A stretch of DNA of 64,000 nucleotides from Schaalia georgiae DSM 6843 (GTDB lineage Bacteria > Actinomycetota > Actinomycetes > Actinomycetales > Actinomycetaceae), in contig NZ_AUBM01000006.1 of the NCBI RefSeq assembly GCF_000429245.1, positions 193,051 through 257,050 of the forward strand, written 5' to 3'. Shown one piece after another: positions 45,746-54,085 of the stretch. Numbering within the stretch: position 1 is the stretch's first letter; the number at the start of each line of letters is the position of its first letter. The translations under genes were made by a program, and so were the position numbers. Under the pieces are notes generated by a model. The model was not told where the DNA came from and ran no database searches. It saw only the letters and a list, made by a program, of their open reading frames with translations.

Positions 45746-47065
45746 ATGGCCCGTCATCTTTCCAGGGCAGACCGCGCGATCGTTCGCTTGGCGGACGGCA
45801 CGGTCAAACAGCAGAACCTGCTGACCGGGACGGAGGTGTGGACGGTCCCCGGGCGGGGGCACAGGCCCCTGTCCCTGCCGCCGGCGGTCCGCACTCCCAT
45901 CGACCACGCGGCAGACGGGCACCACTGCGCGTTCTGCTCCGGGCGCTACCTCGACACCCCGCCCGAGAAGTCCCGCCTGGTGCGCGACGCGGACGGCTCG
46001 TGGCGCGAGCTGACGGGCTTGAGCGCGGACGCCCTGTCCCAGACGACCGCCGAGTTCCGGCGCATCCCGAACCTCTTCGAGATCGTCTCCTACAACTACT
46101 GGCACCTCAACCACGGGCACATGCCCTCCGAGGCCGCGCGCAGGCGCATGGCGGAGTACCTGGCCTCCAGCGCCGGCTACGACCACATCATGTCCGTCGT
46201 CCGCGCCCGGATGCTGGCCTCGGGCACCACGCCGGAGGAGTTCGACGCCATCAGCGAGACCAAGAAGCTCCAGGCGGCGAACGGGTTCTTCTCCGGCGGG
46301 CACGACCTCATCGTGGCGCGGCGCCACTTCATCGACGGCGCCACCGACGCCTCCCAGGTCGCCGGATCGGGCTCCCTCACCCCCGAGGAGCACTACCAGT
46401 ACACCGCGTACACCGCCCGCTCCATGGAGGACCTGTACCACCTGGACCCAGCGGTGCGCTACGTCGCCACGTTCCAGAACTGGCTCAAACCGGCCGGCGC
46501 TTCCTTCGACCACCTCCACAAGCAGCTGGTCGCCATCGACGACCTGGCCGTCCAGACCGAAGCGGAACTGGACCGTCTGCGCTCCCAGCCCGACATCTAC
46601 GACATCATCTTCAAGGTCGGCGCCACCCGCAAACTCGTCATCGCCCAGAACGAGCACGCCGTCGCCTTCGCAGGCTTCGGGCACCGCTTCCCGGGGATCG
46701 CCGTGTGGCCCCTGCACGCCCCCCGCAACCCCTGGGAGGTCGGCCAGGAGCAGATGCGCGCCATCTCCGACCTCCTCCACGCCGCCCACGCCGCCACCGG
46801 CGCCTCAGTGCCCTGCAACGAGGAGTGGTACCACCGGCCCCCTTCCGTGGCGACTCCCATGCGCTGGCGCATTCTGCTCAAGTGGCGGATCTCGACTCTG
46901 GCCGGGTTCGAGGGCGGCACACGCATCTACCTCAACACCATCGACCCGTGGCAGGTCGTCGAGAAGACTGTGCCGCGCCTGCTCGAACTGCGCGAAGCCG
47001 GCGCCATCGCCCCCATGGCCATTGGCGAGGAGTGCAAAATCAGCCCGGAAATGCTCAACGACTAG
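45746..47065 (+). CDS. GalT/HIT-superfamily-like protein (DUF4921 type)
   Basis: A 439-residue protein resembling galactose-1-phosphate uridylyltransferase in layout. It has C-x-x-C at 61-64 (H-C-A-F-C-S-G-R-Y), a P-N-x-F-E-I-V segment near 108, and N-W-L-K-P-A-G-A-S-F-D-H-L-H-K-Q with His256, His258 and Gln260, analogous to the H-x-H-x-Q active site. The usual GalT H-P-H-x-Q sequence is not exact, and the overall sequence fits the actinobacterial DUF4921 group better than true GalT. A nucleotidyl-transfer or hydrolase role is an inference. It is co-transcribed with the aldo/keto reductase. A compound repeat follows its stop. Confidence 0.75.
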   Translation: MARHLSRADRAIVRLADGTVKQQNLLTGTEVWTVPGRGHRPLSLPPAVRTPIDHAADGHHCAFCSGRYLDTPPEKSRLVRDADGSWRELTGLSADALSQTTAEFRRIPNLFEIVSYNYWHLNHGHMPSEAARRRMAEYLASSAGYDHIMSVVRARMLASGTTPEEFDAISETKKLQAANGFFSGGHDLIVARRHFIDGATDASQVAGSGSLTPEEHYQYTAYTARSMEDLYHLDPAVRYVATFQNWLKPAGASFDHLHKQLVAIDDLAVQTEAELDRLRSQPDIYDIIFKVGATRKLVIAQNEHAVAFAGFGHRFPGIAVWPLHAPRNPWEVGQEQMRAISDLLHAAHAATGASVPCNEEWYHRPPSVATPMRWRILLKWRISTLAGFEGGTRIYLNTIDPWQVVEKTVPRLLELREAGAIAPMAIGEECKISPEMLND

Positions 47066-47094
47066 GCCGCGCCTCGAAATGGGTGCGGGCGCGC

Positions 47095-47185
47095 GTTGTC
47101 GACACCGTGAGGGGGTTGTCGACACCGTGAGGGGGATATAACGCGCGTCGGTGCCGATAACCCGCGCTGGCAGTCGACAACGCGC
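47095..47185 (+). repeat. dispersed repeat element, copy B (compound inverted repeat)
   Basis: Two direct units GTTGTCGACACCGTGAGGGGG (47095 and 47115, overlapping by one base) are followed by a centre GATATAACGCGCG and two inverted partial units, CGGTGCCGATAAC (47149) and GTCGACAAC (47173). The outer arms GCGCGTTGTCGAC (47092-47104) and GTCGACAACGCGC (47173-47185) match over 13 bases. It is homologous to copy A at 40291-40360. It lies between the convergent GalT-like and lipoprotein genes. Right of it is a separate GTTTAC-TG-GTAAAC palindrome (47201-47214). Confidence 0.85.
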
Positions 47186-47267
47186 GTCGGCGTAGCGCTG
47201 GTTTACTGGTAAACAGTGTTTGATGGAACGGCTGGCAGTCGACGCGCACCCTGGACGCCGAGCGGCC

Positions 47268-48413
47268 TCAGCGGGCTCCCCACGCCGACACGGCGGCGGC
47301 CACCGACTGCGGGTCCGCGGTGGTCTCGTCCGCCTCGCGGCCCGAGCCCTGCGACGCCCACGAGGCACGGGTCCCTTCACCAACCCCCGAATCGAGCGGC
47401 GCGGCGGCCCCCGCCTCGGCGAGCGCGCGCTGGGCGGCCCCGCCCTGTAGCCACGCGATCAGGGACGCGGCGCCGTCGGAGACGGCTCCCGCCGAGGGCA
47501 CCCCCGCCGCGTAGAGGGTCCGGGCGATGCACGTCGGGGCGACCGGGGCCCCGTAACTCTCCGCGCCAGTGTTCGTCAGGGCGGCCGACGCCAGGGAGGC
47601 GGGGGCGACGACCAACGGATACAGGCCCGCCGAAGGAGTCGAAGCGGGGGCCCCGACCAGGGAGGACCAGTAGGAGGCGGTGACGCGGTCGGCGGCGCTC
47701 CACTGCGCCAGGGCCTCCCCCGTGGTGGCCCCCACCCGTGGCGACAGGGAGGTGGCGAACGCCCCTAGCCCCTGGCCGACCTGCGAGGAGACGGCCTGCA
47801 CGAAGGCGCGGCCAACGCTGGTCGACGCGGGGTCGGGGACGGCCAGGAGTCCCGCGTAGGAGGCGCTGGCGAGCTCCTGGATCGACGACGGCACGGCCAG
47901 CATGTTCGCGCTCATCCACGCCCGGTCCGCCACGACGCACACGTCGTCGCGCCCGTAGGCCACAGCGCCCTCGGCGCCCGCCACCTCGGTCCCGGCCTCG
48001 GTCCGCGCCTGTGGGACCGCCACGTGCCCGGCCAACGAGGCTCCTGCGGCCGCGAGCGCGTCCGCGCCGTCCAGCCCCAGCACGACATCGGTGCCCTGGG
48101 CCGGCACGTCGCCGACCGCGTCGTAAGCCGCGGTGCTCACGGTGAAGCCCGTGTCCTTGGTGAAGGCCGACACCACCTGCTCGGGCAGTTGCGCGCCGCC
48201 CACCAGCGCCACGCCGACGGCGCCGGACCCCCTGTGGGGCGCGGAGGCCGACCCTGTCCCCTGGCCCCCTGACTGCACGGATCCCCCCTGCGGCACAATG
48301 GGGTCCACGAAGGGGTCGGCGGGTGCGTTCGCGGGGACGGCCGGGGTGCAAGCCGCCAGTACGAGGGCTGACACCGCCAGCAGTACGACCCGGGTGGCGC
48401 GCGCGTTGGACAT
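47268..48413 (-). CDS. solute-binding lipoprotein (periplasmic-binding-protein fold)
   Basis: A 381-residue exported lipoprotein. The signal peptide ends in lipobox L-A-A-C with Cys22. The mature N-terminus is a Gly/Ser/Pro-rich linker (about 25-65), followed by a type II binding-protein domain (about 68-350) with an ABC-thiamine/iron-like pattern (T-D-V-V-L-G-L-D at one hinge, D-P-A-S-T-S-V-G-R-A-F later). No permease or ATPase is adjacent, so the transporter is elsewhere or this is an orphan receptor. The ATG at 48413 follows GAGGGGG. A -10-like TATGCT (48454-48449) implies a short leader. The ligand is unknown; thiamine or another small anion is only a guess. Confidence 0.8.
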   Translation of the reverse strand: MSNARATRVVLLAVSALVLAACTPAVPANAPADPFVDPIVPQGGSVQSGGQGTGSASAPHRGSGAVGVALVGGAQLPEQVVSAFTKDTGFTVSTAAYDAVGDVPAQGTDVVLGLDGADALAAAGASLAGHVAVPQARTEAGTEVAGAEGAVAYGRDDVCVVADRAWMSANMLAVPSSIQELASASYAGLLAVPDPASTSVGRAFVQAVSSQVGQGLGAFATSLSPRVGATTGEALAQWSAADRVTASYWSSLVGAPASTPSAGLYPLVVAPASLASAALTNTGAESYGAPVAPTCIARTLYAAGVPSAGAVSDGAASLIAWLQGGAAQRALAEAGAAAPLDSGVGEGTRASWASQGSGREADETTADPQSVAAAVSAWGAR

Positions 48414-48556
48414 GTTCCCCCTCGGATGAGTGCCGTGCATGTGACCTCAGCATAGGCCGCCCAGGGGCCCCCGCGTCGAATCCACGTCGTTCGGGCGCGC
48501 GGGACGCCCCAGTGGGGCATCATTGGAGCACAGTCCCCTACCGATGAGGAGCAGTC

Positions 48557-48820
48557 ATGGAAGGCTTGGGTTGGAAGCTCACGAACGCGGCGGTGCTGGC
48601 AGGAGCCGCGTTCGTGGCGAGCACCGCTTTCGAGTTCGGGTGGAAGGCCGCCACCGGCAGGCCCGTTCCCGCCGAGGACGACGAGGGGACCGCACTGGCG
48701 ACGCTGGTGGCCTTCGCCGCGGCCTCCGCCGCTATCGCCGCCGTCGCCCAGCGCTACGCCTACAAGGGCGCGCGCAAGTGGATCGCCCCCCGCCTGAAGG
48801 GGTCGTCCGTCACCGCCTGA
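48557..48820 (+). CDS. DUF4235 small membrane protein
   Basis: An 87-residue protein. Two hydrophobic segments (about 8-25 and 44-64) are separated by an acidic loop with A-E-D-D-E-G. The pattern G-W-K at 5-7, F-G-W-K-A-A-T-G-R-P-V-P and a basic C-terminal end R-K-W-I-A-P-R is that of the DUF4235 family of actinobacteria. Role unknown. The ATG has GAGGAG six bases upstream. It is divergent from the lipoprotein. Confidence 0.85.
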   Translation: MEGLGWKLTNAAVLAGAAFVASTAFEFGWKAATGRPVPAEDDEGTALATLVAFAAASAAIAAVAQRYAYKGARKWIAPRLKGSSVTA

Positions 48821-48988
48821 TCGCCGCGCGGGGACCAGGGGGCGTCCCGCAGCAGTCCGCCCGGCTGGCCGATCCGCTGACCGGCGCGGGGGCCGAGGCG
48901 GTCGCCCTCACACAGCGACCGCGGTTCGAGCGCTGACTGGCGCGCGGGCGGGCCGAGGCCGGGCCGACGGGATCGCGGGCGGGAGCGC

Positions 48989-49378
48989 CTACTTGACCGT
49001 CGCGCGGGCCGAGGGGAGGTCGATGACGGGCAAGTACGCGGACAGATCCGCGCGCTCCCCCGACGCCTGCACGCGGCCGCTCCCCACGGCCTCGTCCCAC
49101 CGCAGGCGCCCGGTGGCCAGGGCCAGCCACGTGTGCGCGTCCGTCTCGATGACGGCGGGAGGGGTGCCCCGGCGGTGGGTGGTCCCCGCCAGGATCTGGA
49201 CGGCCCCGGCCGGTGGAACCCGAACCTCGACCGCGCGCCCCGGGTGCAGCGCTCCCACCTCCTCCAACGTGAAACGCACCGCAGTGGCCACCTGGCGCCG
49301 GGGCGCTGCCTCCCCCTCGGCCGCCCACTCCCCGAGCGCTGCCATGCCATCCCGCTGGTCGATGCGTCTTCTCGCCAT
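48989..49378 (-). CDS. sterol carrier (SCP2)-like family protein
   Basis: A 129-residue cytosolic protein. The segment from about 30 to 128 has the actinobacterial sterol-carrier pattern: E-V-R-V-P-P-x-G-A-V-Q-I near 52, G-T-T-H-R-R-G-T-P-P-A-V-I-E-T-D near 65-80 and T-W-L-A-L-A-T-G-R-L-R-W. These proteins may bind lipids; their actual function is not known. The ATG (49378) has TACACT (49390-49385) six bases upstream, so it is probably leaderless. It is divergent from the next gene. Confidence 0.85.
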   Translation of the reverse strand: MARRRIDQRDGMAALGEWAAEGEAAPRRQVATAVRFTLEEVGALHPGRAVEVRVPPAGAVQILAGTTHRRGTPPAVIETDAHTWLALATGRLRWDEAVGSGRVQASGERADLSAYLPVIDLPSARATVK

Positions 49379-49482
49379 GCCGCCAGTGTAGGCCCGGGGA
49401 CCAGTCAGGGATGGCACTGATGCCGCGGCGCCCCGGCCTGGGGCACAATGGACTCGCTCTATCCGCCGACGAGAGGCTCCAC

Positions 49483-50427
49483 GTGCGCGTCAATTCGAAC
49501 CTCATCACGCTCCGCTCGATCCTGGACCTCGACATCGCCCGGCGCTTCGAGTGGGACGCGGCGCTGGTCGTCGAGCTGTCCGGCGTGGACAGGCCCGGCG
49601 ACCTCTCCCCGCGCGTCGCCGAGGACCCCGGGGTCCTCTACGACATCGCCTCCCAGGGGATCACCCCCGGATCGGCGATCGAGCGCGCGCTCTCCCACGA
49701 GCTCCACGACGCCATCCAGCGCCGATGCCGCCTGTGGATGGCGGGGATCCCCACCGGGCACCTCGATCGGCTGCGCTCCGAATTGGGCGAGGGCATCGTC
49801 CACGTCGCGGGTGCCCCCGACGAGGGCCTCACCCCGGTCGCCCTGGCGCCCCTGGAGCTCCTCAAAGCGTGGTCCCAGGGCTCCGACCGGCAACGGGCCT
49901 TCGTCCGCAAGTCCATGGCCGGCCTGGACACCCTCACCACCTCCTCCACGGCGACGTGGGCGGCGCGGCAGGTGGGAGCGCCCATCATCGAGCGCTCCGT
50001 TTTCCTCAGGCTGTGCCGCAACCCGAAGTTCATCGCCTACGTGGTCGTCTTCGCCTACTCGCTCATCCGTGCCGTGCCCGTCATGTACGTGCCGCATTTC
50101 AAGGGGAACTGGCGGGTCCTGTGGGCCATTGACATCATCACCGCGATCCCCTACACGTGGGGCATCATCGAGATGGTCGCCGGCCAGAAGCTATGGCACC
50201 GCGTGATCGGAGCGATCACCACTGCGGTCACGTTCTTCGCGCCCTACGTGTACTTCCTCATGTACGGGCGCCACGCCCCCCTGAGCGTGTGGCTGGTCGT
50301 CGCCGCGATCTTCTTCTCCGCGATCTTCCTGGAGGTCTACCGGGCGATGCGCGACAGCGCGGTGAGGCGGGGCCTCGCCCGCCGGTGCCTCGAACCCGAC
50401 GACGAGTTGGCGCCCACCGGCCCGTAA
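49483..50427 (+). CDS. hypothetical protein with four C-terminal membrane helices
   Basis: A 314-residue protein of no recognised family. The first 175 residues are soluble, with no known motif (an amphipathic, mixed helix/strand domain). The C-terminal third has four hydrophobic helices at about 185-205, 218-235, 243-263 and 268-288, then a basic tail. The GTG at 49483 has GAGAGG six bases upstream and is preferred over the ATG at 49411, which would overlap the promoter region (CACAAT at 49444-49449). It stands between the SCP2-like gene and the convergent ABC exporter operon. Confidence 0.65.
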   Translation: MRVNSNLITLRSILDLDIARRFEWDAALVVELSGVDRPGDLSPRVAEDPGVLYDIASQGITPGSAIERALSHELHDAIQRRCRLWMAGIPTGHLDRLRSELGEGIVHVAGAPDEGLTPVALAPLELLKAWSQGSDRQRAFVRKSMAGLDTLTTSSTATWAARQVGAPIIERSVFLRLCRNPKFIAYVVVFAYSLIRAVPVMYVPHFKGNWRVLWAIDIITAIPYTWGIIEMVAGQKLWHRVIGAITTAVTFFAPYVYFLMYGRHAPLSVWLVVAAIFFSAIFLEVYRAMRDSAVRRGLARRCLEPDDELAPTGP

Positions 50428-50498
50428 GGCGGGACGCTCCCCTTATGCTTGTGCCATGACATCCCCGGGGCCGCAGGGCTCCTCCGCGCGCGGCCGTC

Positions 50499-52265
50499 TC
50501 AGTGGCGTTCCTCCCCGCCCCCTCGCAGGTGCCAGCGCGACGCCTCCTGGCTCGCGTCGATGAACTCCCGGAACAGTCCGCTGCCCCGGGCCAGTTGGTC
50601 GGGGGCGCCCGTCTGTTCGACGCGCGCCCCGCCGCCCGCCCCGTCCGGGGACAGCACGATGACGCGGTCGGCGCGCATCACCGTGGAGACGCGGTGGGCG
50701 ACGACCAGGACGGTCCGCCCTCGCGACAACTCGGAGACCACGTGGGTGATCGCTGACTCGTTCTCACCGTCCAGGGCGGAGGTGATCTCGTCGAGCAGCA
50801 GGATCGGCGCGTCCTTGATGAAGGCGCGGGCGATGGCGACCCTCTGGCGCTCGCCCCCGGACAGGGACAGCCCACCCGGCCCCACGCGGGTGTCCCACCC
50901 GTCGGGCAGGGCTTCGATCACCGTGTCGAGGCGGGCGCGCCGGGCGGCCCGGGCCAGCTCGCCGTCGGTGGCGTCCGGGCGCGCGATGCGCAGGTTCTCG
51001 CGGATCGTCGTGTCGAAGAGGTAGACGTCCTGGAAGACCATCGATGTCATGCCCATGAGCTCCGTGCTCGTCATGTCGCGCACGTCCACGCCGCCCACGT
51101 GCACCGCCCCGGCGTCCGCGTCCCAGAAACGCGCCGCCAGGCGCAGCACCGTCGACTTGCCTGCTCCCGAAGGGCCGACGATCGCGGTCACGGTCCCCGG
51201 CTCCGCCTCGAAGGACACGTCCCGCAGCACGGGGCTTCCCTGCTCGTAGGCGAAGGAGACGTGGTCGAAGGCGACGGAGGCGCCCGAGGGGGTGCGCGCC
51301 TGGGACGGGTCGACCTCGGGCAGCGGGCTCGATTCGAGGATGTCGAGCACGCGGTCGAAGGCGACGCCCGCGTTGTTGGCCTCGGCGGCGATGAGTGCGG
51401 CCTCGCCGATGGGTCCGCTGATGCGCGCGCACACGGCCATGAGGGCCAGGTAGGCGACCGGGTTGAGCTCCCCGCCCATGACGAGGGCCATGCCCGCAGC
51501 CACCAGGGCCGCGTAGGTGAGCGTGATGATCAGGGAGAAGCCCTGCAAGGGGCGCGACTTGATGGTCAGGGAGGACAGCACAGTGTCCGATTCGGCGTCC
51601 AGGGCGTCGTCGAGGACCGTCCATCCGCGCTTGGTCGCGCCGGTCGCGCGGAGCACAGTCTGCAGGCGGGCGAACTCGATGAGGCGTCCAGCTGCCGCGG
51701 TGGCGACCCTGGACTCGGTGGTATTGGCGCGCTCAGTCGCCGAGCCGGTGAGGCGCAGCACCCACCACAGGGGCGGGACCGCTGCGGCCATGATGACGGC
51801 GAGCCGCCAGTCGTACAGCGCCGTCGCCGCCATCATGACTGCGGGGACCACGAAGGCGTTCGTCAGGCGCGGGATCACGATTGACACGATGTGCGAGATC
51901 GTGTTCACCTCGCGGGAGGTCACCGAGGCGACCTGGGCCTCGCGCTTCGCGTCGAACCACCCCAGCGGCAGGGCCAGCACCCGGGAGGCGACGCGGTCGA
52001 TCATGGAGTCGCACACGTCGTAGACGCTCACCCGGAAGGAGACGAACATGGCGACGGTATCGACCACCAGGGCGCACAGGCCGACCCCCACCACCAGGGC
52101 CGTCCACATCCCCAGCTCCGGCGCGGCGTCGAGGAAGGCCCGCAGGAAGGGGATCAGGAGCGACAGGGTGATGCCCTGGAGGACGGCCGAGGCGACGAAC
52201 CAGTTGCGGATCATGCGCATCTGGCGGGCGTTGACGACGCGGATGAGTTTGCCCCACATGGTCAT
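50499..52265 (-). CDS. half ABC exporter, second subunit
   Basis: A 588-residue protein: N-terminal six-helix transmembrane domain (about 15-310) and C-terminal ATPase (about 335-575) with Walker A GPSGAGKST, signature LSGGERQR, Walker B I-L-L-L-D-E-I-T-S-A-L-D and H-loop A-H-R. All catalytic residues are present. The start is at 52265 (MTMWGKL), overlapping the previous stop by four bases (ATGA). It is paired with the preceding half exporter, as in IrtA/IrtB- or YbtP/YbtQ-like heterodimers, and is last gene of the ECF cassette. Confidence 0.93.
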   Translation of the reverse strand: MTMWGKLIRVVNARQMRMIRNWFVASAVLQGITLSLLIPFLRAFLDAAPELGMWTALVVGVGLCALVVDTVAMFVSFRVSVYDVCDSMIDRVASRVLALPLGWFDAKREAQVASVTSREVNTISHIVSIVIPRLTNAFVVPAVMMAATALYDWRLAVIMAAAVPPLWWVLRLTGSATERANTTESRVATAAAGRLIEFARLQTVLRATGATKRGWTVLDDALDAESDTVLSSLTIKSRPLQGFSLIITLTYAALVAAGMALVMGGELNPVAYLALMAVCARISGPIGEAALIAAEANNAGVAFDRVLDILESSPLPEVDPSQARTPSGASVAFDHVSFAYEQGSPVLRDVSFEAEPGTVTAIVGPSGAGKSTVLRLAARFWDADAGAVHVGGVDVRDMTSTELMGMTSMVFQDVYLFDTTIRENLRIARPDATDGELARAARRARLDTVIEALPDGWDTRVGPGGLSLSGGERQRVAIARAFIKDAPILLLDEITSALDGENESAITHVVSELSRGRTVLVVAHRVSTVMRADRVIVLSPDGAGGGARVEQTGAPDQLARGSGLFREFIDASQEASRWHLRGGGEERH

Positions 52266-54085
52266 TTCTCCCCTCTTTGCGTTCCCGTGCGTCCGGCACC
52301 GCCGCCAGGGCCGCCCGGGCAGTCGGAGCCGTCCGGACCATCCGGGTCGGGGTTCTGCGTCCGCCACAGCTTGGCGTAGGCGCCGCCCAGGGCGATGAGG
52401 CGGTCGTGGGTGCCGCGCTCGACGACGCGCCCCTGGTCCACGACCAGGATCTGGTCGGCGTCGCGGATGGTGGAGAGGCGGTGGGCGATGACGAGGACGC
52501 TGCGCCCCTCGGACAAGCTGCTGAGCGCTCGGTGGATGTCGCGCTCGGAGCGGGGGTCGGCGGATGCGGTGGCCTCGTCGAGCACCAGGATCGGCGCGTC
52601 CATCAAGTAGGCGCGCGCCAGGGTGATGCGCTGGCGCTCCCCGCCCGACAGGAAGCCCCCTTCTTCTCCGATGACTGTGCCGTAGCCCTCGGGCAGCGCC
52701 ATAATGCGGTCGTGGACGCAGGCGGCCCTCGCGGCGGCCTCGATCTGCTCCTGGGTCGCGCCGGGGCGGCCCAGCGCTATGTTCGCGCCGACCGTGTCGT
52801 GGCACAGCGCGACGTCCTGGAAGACGATCGCCAACTGCGACAGCAGCCACGCGTGCGTGGCCTCGCGCACGTCGATTCCGCCGACGCGCACCGTTCCCGA
52901 GTCGGCGTCCCAGAAGCGCCCGACCAGGCGGGCGATGGTGGTCTTCCCACCGCCGGAGGGCCCCACGATCGCCGTGACCGTGCCGGGCTCCACCGAGAAC
53001 GACACATCCCGCAGGACCGGCGCGTCCTGGGAGTAGCCGAAGGAGACGCCGTCGAAGGAGACCGCGCCCGGCTGGGGCGCCGCGCCCTCGTAGTGGCCCT
53101 CGGGCATGAGGGGGCTCGCCAGCAGCTGCGCCGTGGCCCGCGCCCCTTGGCGGGCCTCGTAGGCGTGCTGGCTCATCTGAATCAGCGTGAGCAGGCCGGA
53201 GGGCAGGGTGAGCGCCACGAAGAAGAAGGGCAGCGCCTGGGTCGGCGTCGTCCAGCCCTGCCAGACGAAGAGCGCCGCCAGAGGGGCGACGGTGGCGAAC
53301 ACGGAGGACGGCCGGATGATCGCGCTGATGAGCGCCACTGCGGCCCCCGAGCGCTTCGTCCACGTGTAGGACAGGGCGGAGAACGCTTCCCTGGCGGTGG
53401 TGAAGCGCGTTCGGGTGGCGTCGGCGGCCTGGAAGTTCTTGATCTCCGCGATGCCCTCGACCATCTCCACGGTGGCGGCCGCCAAGGCGGTCTGCTGCTC
53501 GGAGAACTCCGAGACGATCGCCCCGTAGCCGCGCATCGAGACGAGGGCGATCGCTCCGATCAGCACCACCCACACCCCCATCAGGGCGAGCGCCAGGCGC
53601 CAGTCGACGCAGAGCAGGTACGCGAATCCGGCCGCCGCGCCGACGAGGGAGTGCGTGGTGTCCCCCGGCAGGTGGGCGACCAGCGTGTGGATGGCGGAGG
53701 TGTCGTCGGCGACCATCTTGCGGATCGCACCCGCTGAGAGCACTGACACATCCCCCAAGGGCATGTTCCCGATGGTCGCCACGACGCGCTCGCGCAACCG
53801 GTGGCGCAGCCGCGCCTCGGCGATGTGCGTGACCCCCAGGCCCAACGAGTAGCACGTCTGCCCGGCGAAGAGCGCGGCCACGGCCACGCCCGCCAGGAGC
53901 CACATCTGTCCGGGCGGCGCGCCCTCCTCGCCGAGCCACAGCTCCGCCAGGCGGGCCATCGCGGCGTAGGGGACGATCCCCAGGACCGCCGCGAGCGCGG
54001 TGAGCGCCGCCGCCCCCGCCATCGCGGGCACCGCGGGGCGGACCAGCTCCTTCATGCCAGGGTTGTTGTTCTCCGACGCGTTCAT
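52262..54085 (-). CDS. half ABC exporter, first subunit
   Basis: A 607-residue half transporter: membrane domain (about 20-320) and ATPase (about 345-570) with Walker A GPSGGGKTT, signature LSGGERQR, Walker B I-L-V-L-D-E-A-T-A-S-A-D and H-loop A-H-R. The tail after 570 is Asp/Pro/Gly-rich. The start overlaps the ECF gene stop by four bases. Consensus catalytic residues on both chains mean the heterodimer probably has two active ATP sites. By family it could export, or, like IrtAB and YbtPQ, import a metal-chelate. Confidence 0.93.
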   Translation of the reverse strand: MNASENNNPGMKELVRPAVPAMAGAAALTALAAVLGIVPYAAMARLAELWLGEEGAPPGQMWLLAGVAVAALFAGQTCYSLGLGVTHIAEARLRHRLRERVVATIGNMPLGDVSVLSAGAIRKMVADDTSAIHTLVAHLPGDTTHSLVGAAAGFAYLLCVDWRLALALMGVWVVLIGAIALVSMRGYGAIVSEFSEQQTALAAATVEMVEGIAEIKNFQAADATRTRFTTAREAFSALSYTWTKRSGAAVALISAIIRPSSVFATVAPLAALFVWQGWTTPTQALPFFFVALTLPSGLLTLIQMSQHAYEARQGARATAQLLASPLMPEGHYEGAAPQPGAVSFDGVSFGYSQDAPVLRDVSFSVEPGTVTAIVGPSGGGKTTIARLVGRFWDADSGTVRVGGIDVREATHAWLLSQLAIVFQDVALCHDTVGANIALGRPGATQEQIEAAARAACVHDRIMALPEGYGTVIGEEGGFLSGGERQRITLARAYLMDAPILVLDEATASADPRSERDIHRALSSLSEGRSVLVIAHRLSTIRDADQILVVDQGRVVERGTHDRLIALGGAYAKLWRTQNPDPDGPDGSDCPGGPGGGAGRTGTQRGEK

